This document shows positions 32,979 to 46,580 of a stretch of DNA of 64,000 bases, piece after piece. The notes under the pieces are model-generated. The model saw only the letters and a list, made by a program, of their open reading frames with translations. It was not told the origin of the DNA and ran no database searches. The DNA comes from Sipunculus nudus (lineage: Eukaryota > Annelida > Sipuncula > Golfingiida > Sipunculidae), in assembly GCA_026874595.1 (NCBI GenBank), contig CM049308.1, positions 149,001 to 213,000 on the forward strand, read 5' to 3'. The position numbers and the translations under genes were made by a program. Within the stretch, counting starts at the first letter, position 1, and every line of letters starts with the position of its first letter.

Positions 32979-35900
32979 TTTTTAGCTCAGCTGACTATAA
33001 GTCATCTGAGCTATAGTCGTGGTCCATTGTGCGTCGTCCGTCCGTCTGTCTGTCCGTCCGTCTGGACGTCCGTCTGAGACTGGCACGTTTCGACACCGTT
33101 GGACCTACGAATCTAAAATTGGGCATACATTTAGGTGTCCCTAAAATCTCCTACCATGCTGAAAATTGGGTCAATAGGACTTCGTTCCTTCGAGATATTA
33201 AGGAAAAACCTCAATTTTTTATTAGAAATCTATTTTCACACTTCAGGACTGCCTTATATCAAAACCACTCATCTGGTTTTCTTCATATTTACCATATATA
33301 TTCCTCTATATAGTTTCTATGTACATGCCAGAGATAAAGTCAGTATTATATAATTTTAAAAAGTTATTGGCCCAAACATAATGGACTTTGTAAAAAAATC
33401 AGGAAGATATTTGGTCACTTAAGACCAAAATTGATAAAGGTAGGGACTTTTTTCCAGTAATACAACTTTAATTAATCGAAATTAAATTGTATACCCAAAA
33501 ATTAGATCAAAATCTGGTAAATTTTTTTAAATATTGGCAAAAATATAAAATTGGTACCTTTAATTTTGCCTAACTTTGGCCACGGCAGGTTTTTTTCCTG
33601 TAAGTACTGTGGATTTAATTTTCACAGCATGTATACATAAGAATTTAATCTGTTAAAATCTGAAATTTGAAAATAAAAGCTGCAAAATTAGGCTAGTTAC
33701 TGAATTTTTTTGGAGGCTCTTGTTGTATTCCCTTACATTGTCAAGCAGTCCACTTTGATGACTGTAGGTCATTCAGTGCACATCTCTATGCTCCCCAGGC
33801 TGTTGGCATAATTTTAGATGTTCCCAAAATCTCCTACCATACCAAAAATTTGGTCATTAGGACTTTGTTCCTTCGAGATATTAAGGAAAAAAATTCAGTT
33901 TTCCATAAAAAAAGCCATTGTTACACTTCAAGGCTGCCTAATATCAAAACCACTGATCTGTTTTTGATTGTATTTTGTATTCTCTTTCTTTCATACATTT
34001 TCTACGAACATACCAAAAATTAGGTCAGTATTGGGTATTATTTTGAAGTTATGGGGCAAAACATAATGCAATTTTTAAAAAAAAATCAGGAAATATATTT
34101 ACTCACCTAACATGAGAATTGCTGAACCTAGAGACTTTTTTTCAGGAATATAACTTTATTTAATCAAGATTCAAGTGTTTACCCAAAATTAGATCTGAAT
34201 TTTGCAAATTTTTCAAGTTATTAGCATAAATAAAAAATCAATACCTTAAATTTTTGTCCAACTTTGGCACTGTTGATTTAATTTTCACAGCATATATACA
34301 TAAGAATTTAATCTTTTAAAATCTGAAATTTCAAAGAAATTGATTGGAAAGAATAGCTTTTATTCATGTTTTCATACACCACTTCAAGTGTTGTTTACAT
34401 CTAGCCCACCTAGTAGTACAGCCTTCACTTGCATTATGTAACCCACCCCAGGCAGCTTGCCTTGGGTCAGCTTGGCCACTACCAGCAGGCTTCCCCTCTG
34501 CCCTGCACTCCCCCCCCCCCAGCAGGTGCATAAACTAGATGAATGTTATTATTTTCTGTATTTGATTCATTCTAATTCTAGACTATGCTACATTTTAGAT
34601 TTTGTATTTTACCACCAGGGTTACAGTGATTAAAGTGTACATTTAATTGTGTCCACAAAGTGGTGTATTGCTATGAAAGTGTGGATGTTCCTAAGATAAG
34701 TAATTCCTTACTTCAGAGGAGTAAAAACTTCACCAGGTGTGAAATTGAGTATTAATTCCAGTAATAAATTAAAACTGGGATAGTAATTAGCACAATGATA
34801 TTGTTTGTCCCTCATTCAACCAACAGTGTCTTTATTTGAAAAGATGTTTTATTTTATCAAATTTACTGAATCTTTTATTTTATTTTGGTGAATAAAATTA
34901 AGCATGTACTGAAAACTCCAATGTGCAAAACTTCAAGGAAGATTCAAGGAAAATTCTTGTAGATGCCATGTTGTGGCATTATTTTCTTTTAAATTCAGTT
35001 TAAACATTTTTAATTTAAAAATAATAAAATATATGTGTATGCATAATATGACCCAATATGAGCTACACTCTGGATATATGATGATTGCATCTTTTGCAAC
35101 AATTCTAATATTTTAACTTATAGTTTCAGTTTTTTACTCTTATATATAATGATTGCAACTTTTGCAACAATTCTAATATTTTAACTTATATTTTCAGGTT
35201 TTTTTATTAAAAATTTATAAAACCTGTAAATAAAAGAATGATTCAGATATAAACTTCTTAATGGAAAAAGTGGATATGCTTAAAAAAAATAGGATTATAT
35301 ATATAATTAACTTAAATGCATTATTCCCTTGAAAGCGAAATAAAGGTATTAGTCCATTCTGTCAACTTGCCTGTCCATCTGTAAATTTTCATATGCATCA
35401 CAGTATCTCAAAACTTTTACTGTTTTTCTTCATGACAGTCTTGTCAGAGTATTAATTGCAATCATATATTTAGAACTTTACTGTAACCAAGTAGGAGGGC
35501 CCCTTTCCTCTTAGCTTTTCATATTCTTATATAAATGAAAAACATTACAATAGAATATTTCTACATCCACCTTCGTGCTGCCCTCACTTTTCCCTTCTCC
35601 GAACCCCATCCCAAAGTCAGCCTCAGTAAGCAAGAACAAGATGAATCAGATATATTCATACTTTAATATTTTGTATAACTATTCGTCCATAGGTACCTAT
35701 GTACATGCCAGAAATTATGTCAGTATTGTGTAATATGTAGACATAGTGGGCATCACAATAATGTACCTTGTCAAGACTAAAGAGATATTGTGTCATACAG
35801 TCACAAATTCATGAATCACTTCATCAGCATAGTTAATCATAACATCATATCTGTCAAATTGAAAGCTTGCAGACTACCATACACTTTAGATCCTTCAACA

Positions 35901-36207
35901 AATAGCCTTATCATCATTCTACTACTGCTTATTACTGCTGTCATTGCATTCATATTTGCTCAAATATATCACAATTTTCAACCCCTCCTAAATAAATAAA
36001 AAATAAACCACTATATTTGACTCTATTAATCCATCAGTCAGGTAATTTCATTTATCATTTACTCACATATTACATTAAATTCCTTTATAATAGCCCAACA
36101 TGTCCATGATATCCATAAGCTTTATCGACTTGATATAGTATCACAGTGGAGAAACATTTATAGTCCAATCATGATCAGCTGAGCGCCGTGACCCATGGGT
36201 CCCTTGT
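32979..36207 (-). mobile_element. Family A element A8 (subfamily I), minus strand, inside A7
   Basis: Read on the minus strand it begins ACAAGGGACCCATGGGTCAC at 36207 and ends with the AGCTCAG hairpin and AAAA at 32979. The plus-strand flanks TCATATGATT and TTAAAATGAA join into the uninterrupted sequence seen at 37380-37410, with no duplication. It has a C tract near 34510 and shares its left arm with A1 and A17. Confidence 0.82.
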
Positions 36208-37044
36208 TTAAAATGAAATATAACTGAAATGATTATTAAAATAATATTAAAGAATATATTCATGAATGCATTCATGAATACATTTTGAAAGTATTTTCAC
36301 GAGTATTCATACTTTCATTCTTTATGCAAGAAATTTTATAATGGAGTACATAATCATATTCGTATTTAAATACAATTTCAAAGTATTCGCACCATGTCTG
36401 GTATTTATTCAGTTTTCACCAAACAATGATGTTGAGAATCCAAAATATACAAAATTCACACATTTAAATAATGATCATAGTACCTGGTTTTATGGCTTTT
36501 ATTAATATTAAAAAATAACTGTAAAAAATTCATTTTGGACTAATTTCACATCAATGTACACACTAGACACAGTAGGAATCTAGATTAATATTATCAACTG
36601 CATCTTTGTCTATCATTAATTTCCTTCATATGATCCCTAATGATTAGTAATGAATAATATGATTTACTTCTTTATCATTAAAATTGATCTGAAAAATGCC
36701 ATAGGTGACTGCATGGTGTTATTTGGAATACGTGACAATTCTACCCATCCATACAAGATTCTTATATCATCAGTAACTGCAAGTTAATTTCCTGTTATTA
36801 TAAACTAACAAATTCCTTTTCTATTTTTCTTTAATTTGTTATTAAAAACCAATAAAAATTTATTAATTTATTGTTTATTGTTATGTTGTTGGTTAAAACT
36901 ACTAGATGAGTTGGGTTGGACACCTGGATCAACTGTGGCTGGCCATAAGCTGCCTGGATTCCATGTATGCCTCGCCTCAAGCATGCATAATACAGGTGAC
37001 TCAAGAGGGGCTTGAGAGAGCCAAAGTCTGACAGGGTCTCATAA

Positions 37045-39693
37045 ACAAGGGACCTATGGGTCACGACGCTCAGCTGTTATATATGATAAAAAAATATTAT
37101 TTAGAAATGAGGCACATGCTGGTTTTGTGTGGTAATAAATATAAGCTGTATTATGAGTTGTTGTTGTTTAGCTTATGTATGATTTTGATAGTATCTTTGG
37201 AGACAGGGAAGAGGATTGATTTCATTTATTTTATTAACAATTGGAGTACTATTGTCACACAGATTTTGACTTGGCCATATAACTTATAAGCAGAACATAT
37301 AATATAAGAGTTTAATTATTTATTAAAAAAAATTACAAATATTGTCCCAAATATAATTTTTATTAAAAATAATAAGAGAATCATATGATTGCTTAAAATG
37401 AAATATAACTGATATGATTATTAAAATAATATTAAAGAATATATTCATGAATGCATTCATGAATACATTTTGAAAGTATTTGCATGAGTATTCATTTACT
37501 TTCATTTTTACCTGAATTCCCATTCTTTATGCAAGAAATTTTATAATGGAGTACATAATCATATTCGTATTTAAATACAATTACAAAGTATTCGCACCAT
37601 GTCTGGTATTTATTCAATTTTCACCAAACAATAATGTTGAGAATCCAGAATATACAAAATTCACACATTTAAATAATGATCATTAGTACCTGGTTTTATG
37701 GCTTTTATTTATATTAAAAAATAACTGTAAAAAATTCATTTTGGACAAATTTCACATCAATGTACACACCAGACACAGTAGGAATCTAGATTAATATTAT
37801 CAACTGCATCTTTGTCTATCATTAATTTCCTTCATATGATCCCTAATGATTAGTAATGAATAATATGATTTACTTCTTTATCATTAAAATTGAACTGAAA
37901 AATGCCATAGGTGACTGCATGGTGTTATTTGGAATATGTGACATTCTACCCATCGATACAAGATTCCTATATCATCAGTAACTGCAAGTTAATTTCCTGT
38001 TATTATAAACTAACAAATTCCTTTTCTATTTTTCTTTAATTTGTTATTAAAAACCAATAAAAATTTATTAATTTGTTGTTTATTGTTATGTTGTTGGTTA
38101 AAACTACTAGATGAGTTGGGTTGGACACCTGGATCAACTGTGGCTGGCCATAAGCTGCCTGGATTCCTGTATGCCTCGCCTCAAGCGTGCATAATTTGAT
38201 GAAAGGTCAACAAGGTCAACATACAGGTGACTCAAGAGGGGCTGGAGAGAGCCAAAGTCTGACAGGGTCTCATAAAAAACATTAATAAAAGCTACAATTT
38301 TTGGCCAATTTCTTTCAGCTTTCTAAACTAAAAAGCTGAAATCCTTATGTGTGCATGATATGAAAATTATATCAACAGTGCTCACGGGAAACAAACGTGC
38401 CATGGTCACAGTTGGGCAAAATTTAAGGTACTAATTTTATATTTATACTAATAACTTATAAAATTTGAAAAATTCAGAACTAATTTTGGGTATTCATTTG
38501 AATCTTGATTAAATAATGTTACATCCCTGACAAAAAAATCTCTAGCAATGCCCTTGTTAAGGGAGTAAATGTATTTCTTGATTTTTTACAAAGTGCATTA
38601 TGTTTGGGCCCATAACTTAAAACAATTACGCAATACTGACATCATTCTGGGATGTGCATAGAGAATGAAAAATATGTATATTGTTTATGATTAAAGTTAG
38701 ATCAGTGGTTTTGATATTAGGCAGTCTTGAAGTGTAACAATGGGTTTTTAATGGAAAAATGAAGTTTTTCATTAATATCTCAAAGGTATTAAGTCCTAGT
38801 GACCAAATTCTTGGCATGGTAGGGGATTTTGGAGACATCAAACTGTATGCTGAATTTAAGGAACTTAGAGCTGAAGCTGGGGAGCTGAGCTTTTGCAAAC
38901 TGCATAACACTAGCTTGATGTAAACAAAGTGTTACAAGGTGCTTGAAAACTTGATTAAAATCTACAGTTTTTGATCAACTGGTTTCAAATTTTTGGTGTT
39001 AACAGTTGAAATGCTGACAAAAACATGCTGTGAAAATTAAATCCACAGTACTTACAGGAAAAAAACGTGCCATGGTCAAAGTTGGGCAAAATTTAAGGTA
39101 CCAATTTTTTATTTTTATTAATATTTTTAAAAATTTAAAAGATTTTCATCTAATTTTGGGTATACAATTTAATTTTGATTAATTAAAGTTATATTACTGG
39201 AAAAAAGGTCCACAGCTTTAACATTTTTTGTGTTAAGTGATCAAATATCTTTCCTTATTTTTTTCAAAATGCATTATGTTTGGGCCCAGAACTTTTGTAA
39301 ATTAAATAATACAGACATAATTTCTGGCATGTACATAGGAACTATATAGAGGAATATTTATGGTAAATATGAGGAAAAACAGATGAGTGGTTTTGATATT
39401 AGGCAGTCCTAAAGTGTGAAAATAGGTTTTTAATAAAAAATTAAGGTTTTTCCTTAATTACTCAAAGGAACGAAGTTGCAAAGACCCAGTTTTCGGCTTG
39501 ATAGGAGATCTTGGGGACATCTAACATTATGCCGAATTTTGGATTCCTAGGTCTTACGGTTTCAAAACGTGCCACATCTACGGACGGACGGACGGACGGA
39601 CGGACGGACGGACGGACGGACGGACAGACGGACGGACGACGGACAATGGACCACGACTATAGCTCAGATGACTTATAGTCAGCTGAGCTAAAA
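37045..39693 (+). mobile_element. Family A element A9 (subfamily II), intact, inside A7
   Basis: The 5' terminus is ACAAGGGACCTATGGGTCAC. The 3' terminus is a long (GGAC)n tract (39583-39640) followed by the hairpin. It is inserted in A7 between GGTCTCATAA and ACATTAATAAAAGC; the same junction is unbroken within A9 itself at about 38270-38290. This is one of the two best full-length examples of the subfamily. Confidence 0.85.
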
Positions 39694-39927
39694 ACATTAA
39701 TAAAAGCTACAATTTTTTGCCAATTTCTTTCAGCTTTCTAAACTACAAAGATGAAATCCTTATGTGTGCATGATATGAAAATTATATCAACAGTGCTCCC
39801 GGGAAACAAACATGCCATGGTCACAGTTGGGCAAAATTTAAGGTACTAATTTTATATTTATACTAATAACTTATAAAATTTGAAAAATTCAGAACTAATT
39901 TTGGGTATTCAATTGAATCTTGATTAA

Positions 39928-42212
39928 ACTAGATATTTCTTGGCACCACAGGTGCCATAGTATCCCCAGACAATCCTGCCCCCCCCCCCCCTTTAAGAAT
40001 AGGCCCCCCATCTTCAGCAACAATTAATATCAGACCACACTCAAAGAAAAGGTCATTCTCATAGAAAAGGTCATGATCCAAATTTCAATATACATCATCC
40101 CCTAACCCATGTCTATGTATATGCAAGAAATCTGTCCATTAGTTTTTGACTTATAATGCTCACAATACTGTTAAGTGTCAATGATTGGGTATTAAACGGC
40201 ACGAAAACAAGTAAAAGAATAACAGGTGGCACCACCTGTTTCCCGTACATGACAACACTATCCAAGATCTTCGTTCAAGCTGATTTTTGGACCAATCAAT
40301 GCATCCCTTATTGAGAAATTAATGATTTTGTGTGATTTTCACCATATATGGCAATATTCAAGGTCAAGGCCACTCATTGGAAAGGTCATGACCCCTATTC
40401 AAATAAACATTATCCTATAACCCATATCCATGTATATGCATAATATGAAAGAAATTTGTCCATTAGTTTTTGACTTATAATGCTCACAGTGATAAATGGC
40501 AATGATGGGGTATTAAACGGCACAAAACAAGTAAAAGAATAACAGGTAGCGCCACCTGTTTCCGGTACATGACAATACTTTCCAAGATCTTCGAACATGT
40601 TGATTTTTGGACCAATGCATGCATCCCTTATTGAGATATTAATGATTTTGTGTAATTTTCACCATATATGGCAATATTCAAGGTCAAGGCCACTCTAATA
40701 GGAAAGGTCATGACCCCAATTTATATATACATCATCCCATAACCCATGTCTATGTATATGCATAATTTAAAAGAAATCTGTCCATTAGTTTTTGACTTAT
40801 AATGCTTACAGGTTATAAATGTACTGTTAAGTGGCAATGATGGGGTATTAAACGGCATGAAAACAAGTAAAAGAATAACAGGTGGCGCCACCTGTTTCCG
40901 GTACATGACATTACTATCCTAGATCTTCGGTCAAGTTGATTTTTGGACCAATACATGCATCCCTTATTGAGAAATTAATGATTTTGTGTGATTTTCACCA
41001 TATATGGCAATATTCAAGGTCAAGGCCACTCTCATAGGAAAGGTCATGACCCCAATTTAAATAAACATCATCCCATAACCCATATCCATGTATATGCATA
41101 ATATGAAAGAAATTTGTCCATTAGTTTTTGACTTATAATGCTCACAGTACTGATGAATGGCAATGATGGGGTATTAAACAGCACAAAACAAGTAGAAGAA
41201 TAACAGGTGGCGCCACCTGTTTCCGGTACATGACAATACTTTCCAAGATCTTCGAACATGTTGATTTTTGGACAAATGCATGCATCCCTTATTGAGATAT
41301 TAATGATTTTGTATAATTTTCACCATATATGGCAATATTCAAGGTCAAGGCCACTCTAATAGGAAAGGTCATGACCTCAATTTATATATACATCATCCCA
41401 TAATCCATGTCTATATATATGCATAATATAAAAGAAATCTGTCCATTAGTTATTGACTTATAATGCTCACAGGTTATAAATGTACTGTTAAGTGGCAATG
41501 ATGGGGTATTAAACAGCACGAAAACAAGTAAAAGAATAACAGGTGGCGCCATCTGTTTCCGGTACATGACATTACTATCCAAGATCTTCGGTCAAGTTGA
41601 TTTTTGGACCAATGCATGCATCCCTTATTGAGAAATTAATGATTTTGTGTGATTTTCACCATATATGGCAATATTCAAGGTCAAGGCCACTCTCATAGGA
41701 AAGGTCATGACCCCAATTAAAATAAACATCATCCCATAACCCATATCTATGTATTTGCATTATATGAAAGAAATCTGTCCATTAGTTTTTGACTTATAAT
41801 GCTCACAGTACTGTCAAGTAGCAATTTTGAGGATATTAAACGGCATGAAAACAAGTAAAGAATAATAGGTGGCGCCACCAGTTTCTAGAACATGACAACC
41901 CTATCCATGATCTTCGATCAACTTGATTTTGGGATCAATCCATACAAGTTTTCTTGAGATATTTAAGAATTTGTGTGATTTTCCCCAAAATTGAACCTAT
42001 TCAAGGTCAAGGTCACTCTCCTAGTTGAGGTCATGACCTCATTTTAAATAGGCGTCGTCCTCTCACCCATATCTATACATATACCAAGTTTGGTAAAGAT
42101 CTGTGAAATATTTTTTAAGTTATTGTGTCTAAAAGAAATCTCTGCGGCGGCGGCGGCGGCGGTGCGACCGTGCCTAAACCATAGTATCTCCAGACTATGT
42201 CTGGCTATACAA
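39928..42212 (+). mobile_element. Family C element C1, complete, inside A7
   Basis: The 5' end is ACTAGATATTTCTT, a GGCACC-ACA-GGTGCC hairpin, then ATAGTATCCCCAGAC. The 3' end has a GCGGCGGCGG run (about 42144-42162), CCATAGTATCTCCAGAC, loop TAT, and GTCTGGCTATACAA. The host reads TTGATTAA before and TAATGTTAC after, which matches the unbroken TTGATTAAATAATGTTAC at about 38508 and shows no duplication. A C tract (39979-39991) follows the 5' end. The interior is an array. Confidence 0.85.
40200..42010 (+). repeat. Family C array, about 330-bp units in pairs
   Basis: Core sites at 40225, 40545, 40881, 41206, 41542 and 41868 are spaced 320, 336, 325, 336 and 326, so odd and even units differ and the true period is about 661 bp. 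Units are CAGGTGGCGCCACCTGTTTC, GGTACATGACA, TTCGGTCAAGTTG, TTCACCATATATGGC and AAGGTCAAGGCCACTC in order. Minus-strand frames at 40410-41582 simply follow the repeat. Confidence 0.87.
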
Positions 42213-43364
42213 TAATGTTACATCCCTGACAAAAAAATCTCTAGCTTCAGCAATGCCCTTGTTAAGGGAGTAAATATATTTCTTGATTTTTTACAAAGTG
42301 CATTATGTTTGGGCCCATAACTTAAAACAATTACGCAATACTGACATCATTCTGGCATGTGCATAGAAATTGAAAAATATGTATATTATTTATGATTAAA
42401 GTCAGTGGTTTTGATATTTGACAGTCTTGAAGTGTAACAATGGGTTTTTAATGGAAAAATGAAGTTTTTCATTAATATCTCGAAGGTATTAAGTCCTAGT
42501 GACCAAATTCTTGGCATGGTAGGGGATTTTGGAGACATCTAACTGTATGCCAAATTTAAGGAACTTAGAGCTGAAGCTGGGGAGCTGAGCTCTTGCAAAC
42601 TGCATAACACTAGCTTGATGTAAACAATATGTTACATGATGCTTGAAAACTTGAATAAAATCTACAGTTTTTGATCAACAGGTTTCATATTTTTGGTGTT
42701 AACAGTTGAAACGATAACAAAAACATGCTGAGAAAATTAAATCCACAGTACTTACAGGGAAAAAAGTGCAATGGTCAAATTTGGGCAAAATTTAAGGTAC
42801 CAATTTTTTATTTTTATTAACATTTCAAAAAATTTAATAGATTTTCATCTAATTTTGGGTACACAATTTAATTTTGATTAATTAAAGTTATATTACTGGA
42901 AAAAAGGTCCATAGCTTTAACATTTTTTGTGTTAAGTGATCAAATATCTTTCCTGAATTTTTACAAAATGCATTATGTTTGGGCCCATACCTTTTTTAAA
43001 TTAAATAATACAGACATAATTTCTGGCATGTACATAGGAACTATATAGAGGAATATTTATGGTAAATATGAGGAAAAACAGATGAGTGGTTTTGATATTA
43101 GGCAGTCCTGAAGTGTGAACATAGGTTTTTAATAAAAAATTGAGGTTTTTCCTTAATTTCTCAAAGTTGCATAGACCCAGTTTTCGGCTTGGTAGGAGAT
43201 CTTGGGGACATCTAACATTATGCCAAATTTGGGATTCCTAGGTCTTACGGTTTCAAAACGTGCCACATCTACGGACGGACGGACGGACGGACAGACGGAC
43301 GGAGAGACGACGGACAATGGACCACGACTATAGCTCAGATAACTTATAGTCAGCTGAGCTAAAA

Positions 43365-45723
43365 ATAAGAAAATCATATGATTTTTTAAAATTAAAATAT
43401 AACTGAAATGATTATTGAAATAAAATTATAGAATATATTCATAAATGCATTCATGAATACATTTTGAAAGTATCTGCACTGGTATTCAAATACTTTCATT
43501 TTTACCTGAATTCCCATTCTTATGCAATAAAATTTTTTTATGCAGTACATATTCATATTCGTATTCAAATACATTTGCAAAGCATTCGCACCATGTCTAG
43601 TATTTATTCAGTTTTACCCAAACAAAGATGTTGAGAATCGAGAATATACAAAATTCACACATTTAAATAATGATCATAAGTACCTGGTTTTATGGCTTTT
43701 ATTTATATTAAAAAAAATAAATGTAATATATTCACTTTGGACTACTTTCACATCAATCTACACACTAGACACAGTAGGAATCTAGATTAATATTATCAAC
43801 TGCATCTTTGTCATCATTAATTTTCTTCATATGATCCCTAATGATTAGTAATGAATAATATCATTTATTTTTTTTATCATTAAATTTTCACTGAAAAATA
43901 CCATAAGTGACTGCATGGTGTTATTTGGAATAACATTGACATTGACATTCTATCCATCCATACAAGATTCTTACATCATCAGTAACTGCAAGTTAATTTT
44001 CTGTTACTCATCAACTAACAAATTCCTTTTCTATTAATTTTTCTTTAATTCGTTATAAAAAACCAATACAAAATTATTAATTTATTGTTTATTGTTATGT
44101 TGTTTTTCAAAACAACTACTAGAAGAGTTGGGTTGGACACCTGGATCAACTGTGGCTCGGCATTAGCTGCCTGGCTGCCCCAGTGTATGCTTCGCTCAAG
44201 CATGCATAATCTGATGAAAGGTCAACAAGGTCAATATACAGGTGACTGAAGAGGGGCTGGATTAAGCCTGGGTTTGACATGGTCTCATATAAACATTAAT
44301 AAAAGCTACAATATTTGGCCAATTTCTTTCAGCTTTCTAAACTACAAAGATGAAATTCTTGTGTGTGCATGATATGAAAATTATATCAACAGTGCTCTCA
44401 GGAAACAAACATGCAATGGTCAAAGTTGGGCAAAATATAAGGTACTAGTTTTATATTTATACTAATAACTTATAAAATTTGAAAAATTCAGAACTAATTT
44501 TGGGTATTCAATTGAATCTTGATTAAATAATGTTACATCCCTGACAAAAAATCTATAGCTTCAGGAAGCCCCTTTTAAGGGAGTAAATATATTTCTTGAT
44601 TTTTTACAAAGTGCATTATGTTTGGGCCCATAACTTAAAACAATTACGCAATACTGACATCATTTCTGGCATGTGCACAGAGAATGTATAGAAAAACATG
44701 TATATTATATATGATTAAAGTCAGATCAGTGGTTTTGATATTAGGCAGTATTGAAGTGTAACAATGGGTTTTTAATTGAAAAATGAAGTTTTTCATTAAT
44801 ATCTCAAAGGTATTAAGTCCTAGTGACCAAATTCTTGGCATGGTAGAGAATTTTGGAGACATCTAATTGTATGCCAAATTTTAGGAACTGAGAGCTTAAG
44901 CTGGGGAGCTGAGCTCTTGCAAACTGCATAACACTAGCCTGATGTAAACAATATGTTACATGGTGCTTGAAAACTTGAATAAAATCTACAGTTTTTGATC
45001 AACTGGTTTCAAATTTTTGGTGTTACCAGACAAAATGCTAACAAAAACATGCTGTGAAAATTAAATCCACAGTACTTACAGGAAAAAAACGTACCATGGT
45101 CAAAGTTAGGCAAAATTAAAGGTACCAATTTTTTATTTTTGTTAATATTTTAAAAAATTTAAAAGATTTTCATCTAATTTTGGGTATACAATTTAATTTT
45201 GATTAATTAAAGTTATATTACTTGAAAAAAAAGTCCATAGCTTTAACAAGTTTTGTGTTAAGTGATCAAATATCTTTCCTGATTTTTTACAAAATGCATT
45301 ATGTTCTGGCCCATAACTTTCTTAAATTATATAATACAGACATAATTTCAGGCTTGTACATAGGAACTATATAGAGGAATATTTATGGTAAATATGAAGA
45401 AAACAGATGAGTGGTTTTGATATTAGGCAGCCCTGAAGTGTGAAAATAGGTTTTTAATAAAAAATTGAGGTTTTTCCTTAATTTCTCAAAGGAACAAAGT
45501 CGCAAAGACCCAGTTTTCGGCTTAGTAGGAGATCTTGGGGACATCTAACACTATGCCAAATTTTGGATTCCTACGTCTTACAGTTTCAAAACATGCCACA
45601 TCTACGGACAGACGGACGGACGGACCGACCAACAGACGGACGGACGGACGGACAGACGGAAGGACAACGGACAATGGACCACGACTATAGCTCAGATGAC
45701 TTATAGTCAGCTGAGCTAAAAAA
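43365..45723 (+). mobile_element. Family A element A10 (subfamily II), 5'-truncated
   Basis: It starts inside the element (AAGAAAATCATATGATT) right after the A7 3' end and runs to a complete 3' end with GACGGACGG tract and hairpin at 45723. The missing 5' part is not present upstream. Confidence 0.72.
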
Positions 45724-46580
45724 CTGAAAAATACCATAGGTGACTGCATGGTGTTATATGGAATACATGACATTCTATCCATCCATACAAGATTCTAACA
45801 TCATCAGTAACTGCAAGTTAATTTCCTGTTACTAATCAACTAACAAATTCATTTTCTGTTAATTTTTCTTTAATTTGTTATTAAAAACCAATAAAAATTT
45901 ATTAATTTATTGTTTATTGTTATGCTGTTGGTCAAAACAACTACTAGATGAGTTGGGTTGGACACCTGGATCAACTGTGGCTGGCCATAAGCTGCCTGGC
46001 TGCCACAGTGAATGCCTCGCCTCAAGTGTGCATAATTTGCTGAAAGGTCAACACGGTCAACATACAGGTGACTGAAAAGGGGCTGGGGAGAGCCTGGGTC
46101 TGACATGGTCTCATAAAAACATTACTAAAGGCTACAATTTTTGGCCAATTTCTTTTAACTTTCTAAACTGAAAAGCTGAAATCCTTATGTGTGCATGATA
46201 CGAAAATTATATCAACAGTGCTCTCAGGAAACAAACGTGCAATGGTCAAAGTTGGGCATAATTTAAGGTACTAATTTGTTATTTTTACTAATAACTTAAA
46301 CAAGGCCTATAGGCCTAATGCGAACCTGTGCACATGGATATACACCAGGTATAATGCTTCAATGCTGAACCACTTCTTTTCATATATATGAACAATGCAA
46401 GTACTAAACATCTGAACAAGAAACAATACACAAACATCACTGCTGAAATTCTCGCATGGGTGCACACAACACAAAAATTATTGTAGGTGGCACCACCAAT
46501 CTTGTATACAACAAAGCTATTTGACATGTATAAATATGCCCAATTTCAGGCTGATATATCAAATTCCTCCGTAGAATTAA

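Larger units (their letters stand above)
32637..43364 (+). mobile_element. Family A element A7 (subfamily II), split by three insertions
   Basis: The pieces are 32637-32978, 36208-37044, 39694-39927 and 42213-43364. Added together they give about 2.55 kb, the same as the unbroken relatives A9 (2.65 kb) and A16 (2.54 kb). The first piece has the 5' terminus and the last has the GACGGA stretch and terminal hairpin. At each break the text on the two sides joins into sequence found intact in A9 or A16. Confidence 0.82.

Noticed and set aside
39583-39640. (GGAC)n tract considered as an independent microsatellite
   Set aside because: Equivalent tracts of varying length precede the 3' hairpin in nearly all family A copies, so it is part of the element.
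40410-41582. Series of similar minus-strand open frames (MFEDLGKYCHV.., MYRKQ..)
   Set aside because: They recur with the 330-bp family C period and shift with array variants, so they are shadows of a non-coding tandem repeat.
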